Positions 27,024 through 36,229 of a DNA stretch of 64,000 nucleotides are shown here, in pieces. The first letter of the stretch is position 1. Every line of letters begins with the position of its first letter. The notes beneath the pieces are model-generated. The model was given only the letters and a program-made list of their open reading frames with translations, did no database searches and was not told the origin of the DNA. Origin of the DNA: Allobosea sp. OK403. Lineage in GTDB: Bacteria; Pseudomonadota; Alphaproteobacteria; Rhizobiales; Beijerinckiaceae. The stretch is taken from contig NZ_FOQV01000004.1 of the NCBI RefSeq assembly GCF_900113835.1, positions 124,001 through 188,000 of the forward strand. The letters run 5' to 3'. The position numbers and the translations under genes were made by a program.

Positions 27024-27783
27024 GGTTCGCCTCCCCAAAAGATCTGATGTTGGACAGGAAGGCGCGGCTGCGCTCGTGTCGTGGATTGGCGAAGAATTCG
27101 GCGGGCGGCCCCTGCTCGACGATGCGGCCATCGGCCATGAAGACGACACGGTCGGCGACCTCGCGGGCAAAGCCCATCTCATGGGTGACGACGACCATGG
27201 TGGTGCCGTCGCGGGCGAGATCGCGCATCACGTCGAGCACGCCGCTGATGGTCTCTGGGTCGAGCGCCGAGGTCGGCTCGTCGAACAGGATCGCCATGGG
27301 CTGCATGGCGAGCGCCCTGACGATGGCGATGCGCTGCTGCTGCCCGCCCGACAGCGCCGAGGGATAGTCATCGGCCTTATGGGCGAGGCCGATGCGCGCG
27401 AGCAGCTTGCGCGCCTCATCCTCCGCGACCGCGCGCGGCAGCTTGCGGCGACGCTGCGGCGTCAGCGTCATGTTGCGCAGAATGGTGAGATGCGGAAACA
27501 GCGCATAGTCCTGGAAGACCATGCCGATTTGCGTCCGCAGCCCCTGCCAGGCGCCCTCGTCATGGATGTCGACAGCCCGGCCGGCGACCGTCAGCGAGCC
27601 CTCATCGGGACGCACCAGCCCGTTGATGCAGCGGATCAGCGTGCTCTTGCCCGAGCCGCTCGGACCGATCAGCACGACGACGCTGCCGGCCGCGACATCG
27701 AGATCGATGCCCTGCAGCGCAGCATGTGAACCGAAGCGCTTGCCGATGCCTTTCAGCGAGATCAGCGGGCTGGCTTGGCTCAT
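27016..27783 (-). CDS. Polar amino acid ABC transporter, ATP-binding protein
   Basis: A 255-residue single ATPase of the GlnQ/HisP/OccP group. Walker A is GPSGSGKST, the Q-loop lies in GMVFQDYALFPHL, the signature is ALSGGQQQRIAI, Walker B is ILFDEPTSALDPE, and the H-loop is VVTHEMGFA. It powers the two permeases encoded upstream in this operon. It overlaps the lyase-like gene by four bases, so the transporter and enzyme genes are coupled. A His/Gln/opine-type solute is inferred from the family. Confidence 0.93.
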   Translation of the reverse strand: MSQASPLISLKGIGKRFGSHAALQGIDLDVAAGSVVVLIGPSGSGKSTLIRCINGLVRPDEGSLTVAGRAVDIHDEGAWQGLRTQIGMVFQDYALFPHLTILRNMTLTPQRRRKLPRAVAEDEARKLLARIGLAHKADDYPSALSGGQQQRIAIVRALAMQPMAILFDEPTSALDPETISGVLDVMRDLARDGTTMVVVTHEMGFAREVADRVVFMADGRIVEQGPPAEFFANPRHERSRAFLSNIRSFGEANHA

Positions 27784-29279
27784 GAGGCAAGCTGGCGCAT
27801 ATCGCGCTTCAGGGCTTCGCGCGCCTGCTGCAAGCGGCTGCGCTTGCCGGCGAGGTCGGCGCGGCGCGTCTCCAGCCGCACTTGGGCCGCCTCGACCGAG
27901 CGCGCAACGGCCTCAGGCGCCGGGCCGCCCGGCAGGATGCGGGCCGCGACGCTTGCGGTCGGGTCCAGGCTGACGCGCACGAGCTCCGGCGACAGGCCGA
28001 GCGGCCGGCCGATCTGGTCGCGAGCCGCGTCATCGACCATTTCGGTCGTGATGCCATCAGCCGCGAGCCCGCGATCCATCGCCGCGCGCACGACGGCGCC
28101 GACGATGTGATGCGCCTCGCGGAAGGAGAGGTCGGCGTCGCGCACCAGCACATCGGCAAGGTCCGTCGCCGAAGCGAAATCCTCAGTGACGCGGCGCTTC
28201 ATCAGGGCGGCGTTGGGTCGGCCGGTGGCGATGATCAGGTCGAACAGGGCAAGGCAGCGCAGCGCTTCCTCGCCCGCTTCCCAGACGCCGCGCATGCCCT
28301 CGCGGTTGCCGTCGATCGTGTTGGTGAAATGTGTGCCTTTCACCGCAGTGGCAGAGGCGACATAAAGCCCGAGCAGATGGCCAGCCTTGCCCTTGAGGTG
28401 CTCCAGCACGACCGGGTTCTTCTTCTGCGGCATGATGCTGGAGGTGCCGGTGACGCGATCGGGGAATTCGATCGTCTGGAACTCATGCGAGACCAGCACG
28501 TGATAATCCTGCGCGACGCGGCTCCAGCCGATCGCGATCTGCGAGAGATCGGCCAGGATCTCGAGGCCGAAATCGCGGGTCGCCACCGCATCGAGCGTGT
28601 TCTCGATCAGTCCCTCGAAGCCGAGCGTGGCTGCGACCGCATGCCGGTCGATGGCGAAGGTCGTGCCGGCAAGCGCACCTGCACCGAGCGGGCTGATATT
28701 GGTGCGCGCCCAGGCATCGGCGAGCCGGCCGAAATCGCGCTCGAAGGATTGCGCCACGCCGGCGAGGTAGAAGCCATAGGTCACGGGCTGGGCCGGCTGC
28801 AGATGGGTGTAGCCCGGCATCACGGCGTCGCGGAAGCGAAAGGCGCCGTCGAGCGCGTGCTCCTCGACCTGGAGCAAAGCCTGTCCGGCGTCGAGCAGGA
28901 GATCGCGGGCGCGTAAGCGATCGAGCCCGGCGGTAAGATCGTTGCGGCTGCGGGCGATATGCATGCGACCGCCCGCATCCGTGCCGATCAGCTTGATCAG
29001 ATGGGCCTCGTAATTGAAGTAGGAATCCTCGCGCTGCGGATCGAGCTCGACGACCTCGGGCCCCTCCTCCTCCATGCGCAGCAGGCCGGCCGCGAGCGTC
29101 CTGGCGGCATCAGGCGAGATCAGCCCGCAGCGCGCCAGCATCAGCACATGGGCCTGATTGAGATCGGTCATGTAGCCGAAGACGGCGCGGAAATCGCGGG
29201 CGAGGCGCGGCCCGTAGATATGGTCGCAGACTTCCTGCGCGACCGTCTCGGTCAAGCGGCGGCTGACTTTCGATTCCAT
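27780..29279 (-). CDS. Argininosuccinate lyase-like enzyme, probably a different C-N lyase
   Basis: A 499-residue protein of the fumarase/aspartase superfamily. Conserved parts include SRND at 111-114, YTHLQPAQP at 157-165 (His159), and the mobile signature loop GTSSIMPQKKNP at 278-289 with the catalytic serine. Where arginine-biosynthetic ASL has the Y-N-R-D-x-Q-E-D-K substrate motif, this protein has NTIDGNREGM near 320. It lies inside an amino-compound uptake operon with two other catabolic enzymes. Fumarate release from an N-succinyl/aspartyl-type substrate is inferred; biosynthetic argH is less likely. Overlaps the ATPase gene by four bases. Confidence 0.8.
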   Translation of the reverse strand: MESKVSRRLTETVAQEVCDHIYGPRLARDFRAVFGYMTDLNQAHVLMLARCGLISPDAARTLAAGLLRMEEEGPEVVELDPQREDSYFNYEAHLIKLIGTDAGGRMHIARSRNDLTAGLDRLRARDLLLDAGQALLQVEEHALDGAFRFRDAVMPGYTHLQPAQPVTYGFYLAGVAQSFERDFGRLADAWARTNISPLGAGALAGTTFAIDRHAVAATLGFEGLIENTLDAVATRDFGLEILADLSQIAIGWSRVAQDYHVLVSHEFQTIEFPDRVTGTSSIMPQKKNPVVLEHLKGKAGHLLGLYVASATAVKGTHFTNTIDGNREGMRGVWEAGEEALRCLALFDLIIATGRPNAALMKRRVTEDFASATDLADVLVRDADLSFREAHHIVGAVVRAAMDRGLAADGITTEMVDDAARDQIGRPLGLSPELVRVSLDPTASVAARILPGGPAPEAVARSVEAAQVRLETRRADLAGKRSRLQQAREALKRDMRQLAS

Positions 29280-29337
29280 GGCGATATCCTCAGGCGTTGT
29301 CTTGTTGTGCGGCAGGTATTGTCTTGTGTGGAAAGAG

Positions 29338-30054
29338 TCAGGGCAGCTGCGTCAGCGGCTTCACGAGCAGCGGGCCCGCCGAGGCAGGCCTGCGCTGGTC
29401 GTTCTTCAGGCGGCGTTCGAGCCAGCGGCCAAACCAGGTCAGCGCCGAGCAGATCACGAAATAGATCAGCAGCACCGCGCCATAGACGGTGAAGGCCGGG
29501 TTCCAGCCCTCCATCATCGTGGTGCGCTCGACGATGATCTGCCCGACCTTGAAGAACTCGCTGACGCCGACGAGGGCGCCGAGCGAGGTCGCCTGCACGA
29601 GCAATGTCAGCAAGCCGACGAAGGGCGGCAGGATCGAGCGCAACGCCTGCGGGCCGGTGATGAAGAGATAGACCTCCCAGGGCTTGAGCCCGAGCGCGGC
29701 TGCGCTTTGCCACTGATGCCTGGACACCGAGGCGAAGCCGGCGCGCACGATCTCGGTGCCGTTGGCACTGCCCCAGAGCGAGAGGCCGACCGTGACGGCC
29801 GCGAAAGGCGACAGCTCCATGCCAAACAGCGGCGCGACGAAGAAGACGAAGAAGATGTTCACGATCAGCGGGATGTCGCGGAACAGTTCGACATAGGCCT
29901 TGACCAGCCAGCGCAGCCAGCGGAAGCGCAGGGTCGCCAGGATGCCCAGGATGAAGGCGATCACGGTCGAGATCAGCAGCGTCGCCAGCGCCAGCGCCAG
30001 GGTCATGCCGATGCCCTGGAGGATGAAGGGCAGGTTCTTGACGAGGAGTGTCAT
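29338..30054 (-). CDS. Polar amino acid ABC transporter permease (2)
   Basis: A 238-residue inner-membrane permease of the His/Glu/Gln/Arg/opine family. It has an N-terminal IGMTLALALATLLIS helix, ELFRDIPLIVNIFFVFF after the second helix, and the EAA-type loop (SVSRHQWQSAAALGLKPWEV) that contacts the ATPase. It forms a heterodimeric channel with the next permease. A 58-base spacer separates it from the lyase-like gene; it begins 10 bases after the other permease ends. Confidence 0.92.
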   Translation of the reverse strand: MTLLVKNLPFILQGIGMTLALALATLLISTVIAFILGILATLRFRWLRWLVKAYVELFRDIPLIVNIFFVFFVAPLFGMELSPFAAVTVGLSLWGSANGTEIVRAGFASVSRHQWQSAAALGLKPWEVYLFITGPQALRSILPPFVGLLTLLVQATSLGALVGVSEFFKVGQIIVERTTMMEGWNPAFTVYGAVLLIYFVICSALTWFGRWLERRLKNDQRRPASAGPLLVKPLTQLP

Positions 30055-30064
30055 GCCCGCCTCC

Positions 30065-30727
30065 TCAAACCCGGAACGGCTTGTTCAGCCGGTTCTCGAG
30101 ACGGTTGGCGAAGACGGAAAGCACCAGGACGAGCGCGAGATAGATCACGCAGATCGCGACGAACATCTCGATCGTGCGGAAATCCATCGAGATGCGGTCG
30201 ATCGCGACATAGGTGAGCTCGGCCAGCCCGATCGCCTGGAGATAGGAGGAGTTCTTCAACAGCGAGATCGAGGTGTTGAGCATCGAGGGCAGGCCGACTC
30301 GGATCGCCATCGGCGCCGCGATCAGGCGGAAGAAGCGCCAGGGTGTCAGGCCCAGCGAAAAGGCTGCCTCGCGCAGGCCTTTCGCGACCGTCTCCAGCCC
30401 GCCGCGGATGTTCTCGACCTGATAAGCGCCGGCCCAAAGCGTCAGGCTCAGCACGCCCGACCAGAACAGCGAGAGCTTGAGACCGATCGACGGCAGCCCG
30501 TAGAAGATGAAGAAGAGCTGGGCGAGCAGCGGCGTGTTGCGGATGAACTCGACGTAACCGATGACGAGCTTGTCCAGCACTGGCAGCTTCAGCACCCTGA
30601 CTGCTGCGCCCATCAACCCGATGACGATCGACAGCACGATGGAGATCGCGCTGACCTGCACGGTCAGCCACAGGCCGCGCATCAGCGCCGGCCCTTGCGC
30701 CATCAGATAGGCGAGGTCGAATTCCAT
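30065..30727 (-). CDS. Polar amino acid ABC transporter permease (1)
   Basis: A 220-residue permease of the same family as its neighbour. It opens MEFDLAYLMAQGPALMRGLW, has VEFIRNTPLLAQLFFIFYGL and an EAA loop (ETVAKGLREAAFSLGLTPWR). It partners the second permease and the GlnQ-type ATPase. A 66-base spacer with no other feature separates it from the binding-protein gene. Confidence 0.92.
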   Translation of the reverse strand: MEFDLAYLMAQGPALMRGLWLTVQVSAISIVLSIVIGLMGAAVRVLKLPVLDKLVIGYVEFIRNTPLLAQLFFIFYGLPSIGLKLSLFWSGVLSLTLWAGAYQVENIRGGLETVAKGLREAAFSLGLTPWRFFRLIAAPMAIRVGLPSMLNTSISLLKNSSYLQAIGLAELTYVAIDRISMDFRTIEMFVAICVIYLALVLVLSVFANRLENRLNKPFRV

Positions 30728-30793
30728 CCTGCGGATATCCCCTGCGCGACGAAGACATGGCCGGAGCGGCGACGCCGCCCCGGCAATCGCGGC

Positions 30794-31684
30794 TCAGCGT
30801 GCCGTCGGCTTCGGCTTCTCGAAGGCCTCGGTGTAGAAGGGCCGGATATCGGCCGGGATCCACTTCTCGACCCATTTCGCGTAGAGGCCCTCGGCCTTCA
30901 TCCGGTCGAGCGCGGCATCGACATAGGCGAGCCATTCCGCCTCGTTCTTGCGCACGCCGATGGCGGCATCGGAAATCGCGAAGGGCTCCCCGACGAGGCG
31001 CAGGGTCGGGTCCTTGGCCGCGATCACGATCAGCGTCGCCGCATCATGGGTATAGGCATCGCCGCGCCCCTGCTTCAGCGACTGCAAGGCGTCGGAAGCC
31101 GTATTCAGCCTGAGGTTGTCGACCTTCGGCATATTGTCCTCGAACCATTTCGCCTGGGTCGAGCCCTTCAGCATGATCACGATCTTGCCGGCGACATCGT
31201 CGAGCTTCTTGATCGGGCTGTCCTTGGCGACGAGGATGTCGCTGCCGCCCCAGCGATAGGGCTTCGAGAAGTCGATGACACGGGCGCGCTCGGGCGTGAC
31301 GCCAAGCGTCGCGATCAGCAGATCGACCTTCTTGCCGGAGAGCTGCGGAATGCGGTTCTCCGCGGTCACACAGGTCAGTTCGATCTTGTCGGGCGAGCCG
31401 AAGGCCCAGGCGGCGATCTGGATCGCCATCTCGGTCTCGACGCCGGCGAACTTGCCGGTCTCGTCCTTGTAGCCATAAGGCGGCTGGTCGCAGCGCACGC
31501 CGGCCTTGAGCACGCCTGCGGCCTTGATCGCCGCGGGCAGCGGCGGCAGGGTCTGCGCACTCGCGAGCCCCGAGGACAAAACAGTTGCGGCAAGGGCCGC
31601 AAGCGTCGAAAGCACCGGCAGGCGCCGGCTGCGAGACTGCAAAGTCTGAAACTGCATCCAGCTCTGAAACTGCGTCATGGTCAT
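30794..31684 (-). CDS. Polar amino acid ABC transporter substrate-binding protein
   Basis: A 296-residue periplasmic protein of family 3. An N-terminal signal peptide (about 1-44, ending GLASAQ) is preceded by a long polar stretch, so a later start is possible. The mature part has LKAGVRCDQPPYGYKDETGK, FAGVETEMA and ATLGVTPERARVIDFSKPY, the classical amino acid/opine-binding layout. The ligand is probably a polar amino acid derivative. The start overlaps the upstream PLP-enzyme stop (ATGA). Confidence 0.9.
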   Translation of the reverse strand: MTMTQFQSWMQFQTLQSRSRRLPVLSTLAALAATVLSSGLASAQTLPPLPAAIKAAGVLKAGVRCDQPPYGYKDETGKFAGVETEMAIQIAAWAFGSPDKIELTCVTAENRIPQLSGKKVDLLIATLGVTPERARVIDFSKPYRWGGSDILVAKDSPIKKLDDVAGKIVIMLKGSTQAKWFEDNMPKVDNLRLNTASDALQSLKQGRGDAYTHDAATLIVIAAKDPTLRLVGEPFAISDAAIGVRKNEAEWLAYVDAALDRMKAEGLYAKWVEKWIPADIRPFYTEAFEKPKPTAR

Positions 31685-32910
31685 CCGTTATCCCTCTGAT
31701 CGGGCCATTTGGCCTGTTGTTGATTCTGTTCCGACTGAGGCCGGCCCGCCGCGCCATCCGCATCGCGGAGGCCCAAATCTTCGTCCGCCATCTCAGTCAA
31801 ATCCCTGAAGCCCGATCCGGTCAGGATCAGCACGGCGTGGCGCCCGCCAAGCGAGCCGTCCCGCGCCAATTCGGCGAGCGCAGCCAGTGCCGCCGCCGCC
31901 GACAGCTCGGCGTGGAAGCCGATTGCCGCAAGTCTTGCGCCAGCCGCGCGTACCGCATCATCGCCGACCGGGACGGCGCTGCCGCTACTGCTTCGCAAAG
32001 CCTGGACGGCCTGCCAGGTGACGGTGCTCCCGGCGATCGAGAATTGCGCGGTCTCGCCGGCAAAGTCGCCGCGATAATCCTCGCCCGCCATCACCCGCGA
32101 AAGCCGCGGGAAGGGTTCGGCCGCCACCAGCCTCGGCATGCCGCGCCCGATCTCCGCGAAGCCGAGCGACAGGCCCGAGAGCAGATCGCCACGCGAACAG
32201 GGCACGACGACGAGATCGGGCATGGCGGATGCGGCGATCTCGGCGGCGACCGTCTTGTATCCCTCGATCCCGAACGGGTCGGTCCCGACCGCCGGCAGAT
32301 GATAATTGGTCGCGGCGAACGCCCCTTCCGCCACACGAATGGCGAGATGGCGCCAGCGCTCCAGGCTGTCGGCGAAAGTCACGATGCCGGCGCCATGGGC
32401 GCTGATCGCCCGGCGATAGGAGGCCGGCAGGTCATCCGTCGCCGCGATCTCGGCGGCGAGGCCGGCGCGCGCCGCGTAAGTCGCGACCGACAAGCCGCCA
32501 TTGCCGCTGGACGCGGCGACGACCAGCCGCGCGCCAGAATCCTGCGCCCGCGCCAGCAATTGCGCGCTCATCCGGTCCTTGTGCGAGCCGGTCGGGTTGC
32601 ACCATTCGAGCTTCAGCGACAGCCGGCCGACGCCGACAGCCGCGGCAAGCTCCGGGACCTCGACCAATGGTGTTCCGCCCTCGCCCAGCGAGAGCGCCCC
32701 GGGAAATGGCAGCGCGATCGTCGTCGCCTGCGCCGCTTCATCCGGTGCATAGACCAAGCGCAGATTGGAAGCGTGCCCGTCGCGCGCGCAGCGCGGACAG
32801 CCGCCCTCATGCGTCGCGACCGGCAAAGCCAGATCGCAGCGCAGACAGGCAAGGCCAGTCAAACGCGGATTGCGAGCCGGGGCCAAGGCTTGGGCTGAGG
32901 GCATGACCAT
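31681..32910 (-). CDS. Threonine synthase-like PLP-dependent lyase
   Basis: A 409-residue fold-type II PLP enzyme. A zinc-ribbon-like start has Cys22/Cys25 and Cys38/Cys41, the Schiff-base lysine is Lys111 in NPTGSHKDRM, and the phosphate-contacting ASSGNGG is at 133-139. It resembles threonine synthase and diaminopropionate ammonia-lyase relatives. As the first gene of an uptake/catabolic operon divergent from a LysR gene, elimination or replacement on an imported amino acid is more likely than threonine synthesis. The last 30 or so residues are polar and poorly conserved-looking. Confidence 0.82.
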   Translation of the reverse strand: MVMPSAQALAPARNPRLTGLACLRCDLALPVATHEGGCPRCARDGHASNLRLVYAPDEAAQATTIALPFPGALSLGEGGTPLVEVPELAAAVGVGRLSLKLEWCNPTGSHKDRMSAQLLARAQDSGARLVVAASSGNGGLSVATYAARAGLAAEIAATDDLPASYRRAISAHGAGIVTFADSLERWRHLAIRVAEGAFAATNYHLPAVGTDPFGIEGYKTVAAEIAASAMPDLVVVPCSRGDLLSGLSLGFAEIGRGMPRLVAAEPFPRLSRVMAGEDYRGDFAGETAQFSIAGSTVTWQAVQALRSSSGSAVPVGDDAVRAAGARLAAIGFHAELSAAAALAALAELARDGSLGGRHAVLILTGSGFRDLTEMADEDLGLRDADGAAGRPQSEQNQQQAKWPDQRDNG

Positions 32911-32993
32911 TGGTAAAAAGTATTGAGGTCCCTCCCCATCTGGTCAAATCTCATTTTTTCGGGTTGCTATTCATTCTTGATATGGGGTCTTGC

Positions 32994-33890
32994 ATGAACC
33001 TGAGGCAGATCGAGGCTTTTCGCCTCATCATGCTGCGCGGCTCGATGACGGCGGCCGCGCAGGAGCTGCACACCTCGCAACCCAGCATCAGCCGTTTGAT
33101 CGCCGAACTCGAAGCCTCGATCGAGTTGCGGCTGTTCGAGCGCAAGGCCGGCCGCCTGACGCCAACAGACGAGGGGCTGACCTTCTACCGCGAGGTCGAG
33201 CGCAGCTTCCTCGGCCTGGAGAACCTGGCGCAAGCCGCCAAGGACATCCGCTTCTTCGGTACCGGGCGTCTGCGCATCGCGGCGATGCCGGCGGTGGCGC
33301 TGGGCTTCGTGCCGCGCTGCATCCGCATCTTCAAGGAGCGCTATCCGAATGTGACGATCTCGCTGCAGATGCGCAGCGAGGCGACGGTGACGCGCTGGTC
33401 GTCCTCGCATTATTGCGACATCGGCTTCGTCGCCAACATCGTCGGTTCGCCCTCGATCGAGGTCCGCCATCTCTACAGCTTGCCGGGCTATTGCGCGCTG
33501 CCGCCAGGGCATAAGTTGGCAAGCCGCGAGGTCATAGTCCCCGAGGATCTGGAGGGAGAATCCTTCATCTCGCTGGCGGTGGAGGACGGCGCCCGGGCGC
33601 GCGTCGACCGTGTCTTCGAGAGGCTGGGCGTCAAGCGCCAGCTCGCGCTGGAATCGCCGTTCGGGGCGACGATCTGCGCGTTGGTCGGGCAGGGCCTCGG
33701 TATCGGCATCGTCAACCCGATCGTCGCCGACGACTATCGGCATACCGGGATCGCATTCCGCCCGTTCAAGCCCGCGATCGTTTTCGAGGGCAATGCGCTG
33801 TTTCCGACGCATCACGAAGCCAATGTCCTCGTCGACGGCTTCCTGCAGGTCGTCCGCGACGCGTTGCGGCAGTACGAACCGGCGCAATGA
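32994..33890 (+). CDS. LysR family regulator (OccR/NocR-like) of the left operon
   Basis: A 298-residue LTTR. The start MNLRQIEAFRLIMLRGSMTA followed by AAQELHTSQPSISRLIAELE resembles regulators of opine and amino acid uptake operons. The ATG at 32994 (GGGG site seven bases before) gives the family-standard N-terminus; a reading from 32910 adds 28 non-conserved residues. It is divergent from the PLP-enzyme operon, separated by 83 bases that must hold both promoters. It ends convergently 34 bases from another LysR gene. Confidence 0.88.
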   Translation: MNLRQIEAFRLIMLRGSMTAAAQELHTSQPSISRLIAELEASIELRLFERKAGRLTPTDEGLTFYREVERSFLGLENLAQAAKDIRFFGTGRLRIAAMPAVALGFVPRCIRIFKERYPNVTISLQMRSEATVTRWSSSHYCDIGFVANIVGSPSIEVRHLYSLPGYCALPPGHKLASREVIVPEDLEGESFISLAVEDGARARVDRVFERLGVKRQLALESPFGATICALVGQGLGIGIVNPIVADDYRHTGIAFRPFKPAIVFEGNALFPTHHEANVLVDGFLQVVRDALRQYEPAQ

Positions 33891-33924
33891 CCGCCTCGCG
33901 GAGCATGGCGCGGAGCGCGTCAGG

Positions 33925-34869
33925 TCAGGACGCAGGCAAGCCCAAGGGCGGCGGTCCCGCGAAACCGGCATCGGCATCGCGCGCGAGCTCGGCGATCGCC
34001 GTGCGGACCTTGTCGGCGAGATCCAGCGCCAGCGCCGAACGCAAGCGCCCGGTCGCCCAGACCACGCCGATATCGTATTTCAACGCCGGCGCGAAAGGGC
34101 GCACGACGATACCGCGTCCATCATACTCGGCTGCAGTGAACGGATCGACGATCGAGAGCCCAGCACCGGCCGCCACCAGCGAACACGCGATCATCGACAG
34201 AGGCGTCTCGACCCGCGTCAAACGGGTGACACCCGCGGTCGCGAATATCGCGTCGATCCGATAGCGCGTCTGTGTCGATTGTTCGAGCGAGACGAAGGGT
34301 TCGTCGACGAAATCCCGCGGCCCCAGCACAGCCTTCGCCGCCAGCCTGTGACCCGCCGGAATGACCGCCACGCTCTGTACCAGCGGCAGCCATTCGACGT
34401 CGATATTGGGGAAGTCGAGCGGCCCCTGTGCAAAGCCGATATCGCAGAAACCGCTCGCGACCCACTCGACGACCTGTGACGAAATGCCGCCATAGATGGA
34501 GAGCTCGATTTCGGGTTTTTCCTTGAGGAAAACGCCGACGATACGCTGCAGGAATCCGACATTGAAGGTCGGCAGCGCCGCGATCCGCAGCCGCCCGGAG
34601 CGGCCTTCGCGCAGGTTCTTCGCCGCGCTCTCGATACGCTCCAGGCCGACGAACTGGCGCTCGACCTCACGATAGAGCGAGAGCGCCTCATTGGTCGGGA
34701 CCAGGCGCGTGCCGCGCCGCTCGAACAGGCGCAGGCCGAGCGCATATTGCAGATCATGGATCAACCGCGTCACCGCCGGCTGGGTGATGTGGAGCGCGCG
34801 CGACGCCGCGGTCACGCCGCCGGTGACGATCACGGTGCGGAAAGCCTCGATCTGGCGCGGATTTAGCAT
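33925..34869 (-). CDS. LysR family regulator (OccR/NocR-like) of the right operon
   Basis: A 314-residue LTTR. The N-terminus MLNPRQIEAFRTVIVTGGVT and ALHITQPAVTRLIHDLQYA form the winged helix-turn-helix; the effector domain includes GFCDIGFAQGPLDFPNID. Divergent from a polyamine/opine-type ABC transporter and flavin oxidase operon. The ATG at 34869 is chosen since it matches the LTTR standard; an in-frame reading to 34974 would cross the promoter region. A CGAAT-C-ATTCG palindrome lies between the two genes. Confidence 0.88.
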   Translation of the reverse strand: MLNPRQIEAFRTVIVTGGVTAASRALHITQPAVTRLIHDLQYALGLRLFERRGTRLVPTNEALSLYREVERQFVGLERIESAAKNLREGRSGRLRIAALPTFNVGFLQRIVGVFLKEKPEIELSIYGGISSQVVEWVASGFCDIGFAQGPLDFPNIDVEWLPLVQSVAVIPAGHRLAAKAVLGPRDFVDEPFVSLEQSTQTRYRIDAIFATAGVTRLTRVETPLSMIACSLVAAGAGLSIVDPFTAAEYDGRGIVVRPFAPALKYDIGVVWATGRLRSALALDLADKVRTAIAELARDADAGFAGPPPLGLPAS

Positions 34870-34917
34870 GTGACGATCCAGCCCTCCACAGACCATAACA
34901 TTTCGGCATGGATTGAA

Positions 34918-34928
34918 CGAATCATTCG
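34918..34928. promoter_or_regulatory. Palindrome in the LysR/ABC-transporter divergent promoter
   Basis: CGAAT-C-ATTCG is a perfect 11-base dyad midway between the LysR start (34869) and the binding-protein start (34992). It sits within TTGAACGAATCATTCGATTT. It is a plausible LysR operator by position; the strict T-N11-A spacing is not exact. Confidence 0.4.
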
Positions 34929-34991
34929 ATTTGACCAAGTCGAAACTGTCGCAGACCCTCCCGCCATCACTCAAAAAATGAGGAGGGGTCT

Positions 34992-36044
34992 ATGAAATTC
35001 CCATCTATGAAATTCGCTTGGGTAGGACTGTTGATGACCACGACGGCGCTCGGCACGGCCGGCGCGGCCCTGGCACAGCAGAAGACGCTGTTCGTCGCCG
35101 GCTATGGCGGCTCCTATGAGCAGACGATGCGCAAGGAGGTCATTCCGGCCTTCGAGAAGCAGGCCAACGTCAAGATCGAATACGTCGCCGGCAACTCCAC
35201 CGACACGCTGGCCAAGCTGCAGGCGCAGAAAGGCAACCAGCAGATCGACGTCGCCATCGTCGATGACGGCCCGGCCTATCAGGCTGTGGCACTCGGCTTC
35301 TGCGGCACGCTGACTGACGGCCCCGTCTACAAGGACGTCGCGCCGGTGATGAAGTTCAAGTCGAACAAGGGCGTGGGGCTCGGCCTCGTCGGCACCGGCC
35401 TTTTCTACAACAAGAAGATTTTCGACGAGAACAAGTGGCCGGCGCCAACCTCCTGGAACGATCTCAAGGCCAAGACCTATGGCAAGAAGATCGTGGTCCC
35501 ACCGATCAACAACACCTACGGCCTGCACGCTCTCATCGCCTTCGCGCAGCTCGGCGGCGGCAGCGAGAGCAACATCGAGCCCGGCTTCAAATCCTTCAAG
35601 GACGAGATCAACCCCAACATCGTCGCCTATGAGCCCTCGCCGGCGAAGATGACCGAACTCTTTCAGAACGGGCAGGCCGTGCTCGGCGTCTGGGGTTCGG
35701 GCCGCGTCAAGGCCTTCGCCGACACCGGCTTCCCGGTCGAGTTCGTCTATCCCAAGGAAGGCGGCTATGCGCTCGGCGTTGCCGCCTGCCCGATCGAGGG
35801 CTCCAAGAACGCGGCCGAGGCCAACGCCTTCATCCAGTTCATGCTCTCGCCGCCGATCCAGAAAGTGATGGCGACCGGAGCCGGCTTCGGCCCGGCCAAC
35901 ACCACGGTGACGCTGACAACCGAGGAGCAGAAGGGCCTGCCCTATGGCGAGGACGTGAAGAAGCTCAAGGCGGTCGACTGGGACATAGCCAACGCCAAGC
36001 GCGAGGAATGGACCAAGCGCTGGAACCGCGAGGTTGAGCGGTAA
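34992..36044 (+). CDS. ABC transporter substrate-binding protein (PotD/AfuA-like family 1)
   Basis: A 350-residue exported binding protein. The signal peptide ends GAALAQ near residue 28. The mature part starts KTLFVAGYGGSYEQTMRKEV and has DVAIVDDGPAYQAV, GLVGTGLFYNKKIFDENKWP and VLGVWGSGRVKAFADTG. The layout is that of polyamine/opine/iron-type binding proteins. The start has AGGAGG seven bases upstream. First gene of the right operon; a family C repeat separates it from the ATPase gene. Confidence 0.9.
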   Translation: MKFPSMKFAWVGLLMTTTALGTAGAALAQQKTLFVAGYGGSYEQTMRKEVIPAFEKQANVKIEYVAGNSTDTLAKLQAQKGNQQIDVAIVDDGPAYQAVALGFCGTLTDGPVYKDVAPVMKFKSNKGVGLGLVGTGLFYNKKIFDENKWPAPTSWNDLKAKTYGKKIVVPPINNTYGLHALIAFAQLGGGSESNIEPGFKSFKDEINPNIVAYEPSPAKMTELFQNGQAVLGVWGSGRVKAFADTGFPVEFVYPKEGGYALGVAACPIEGSKNAAEANAFIQFMLSPPIQKVMATGAGFGPANTTVTLTTEEQKGLPYGEDVKKLKAVDWDIANAKREEWTKRWNREVER

Positions 36045-36066
36045 CACGCCCTCCCTTGAACCTCTC

Positions 36067-36188
36067 CGTCATCCCGGACGTAGCCCTCGGGTCCGATCTT
36101 CGATCGGCCCAAGGATAGACTCCGCGAAGATCCGGGATCCATGCCTGAACCGTTCCGGTATGGATCCCGGGTCAAGCTCGGGATGACG
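36067..36188. repeat. Family C palindrome between binding-protein and ATPase genes
   Basis: Starts CGTCATCCCGGACG and ends CTCGGGATGACG, with GGGATCCATGCC / GGTATGGATCCC as inner stem. It fills almost all of the spacer and could uncouple binding-protein mRNA from the rest. Confidence 0.8.
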
Positions 36189-36229
36189 GCAAAGTTCCCC
36201 CAGTCTTTTCTGAAACGTCAGTGAACCCA

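Noticed and set aside
27780..29279. Arginine-biosynthetic argH
   Set aside because: Genomic context is an uptake/catabolic operon and the arginine-binding motif is altered, so the name argH is not used.
31681..32910. Housekeeping threonine synthase thrC
   Set aside because: It leads a LysR-controlled ABC transporter operon with no hom or thrB nearby; described only as threonine synthase-like.
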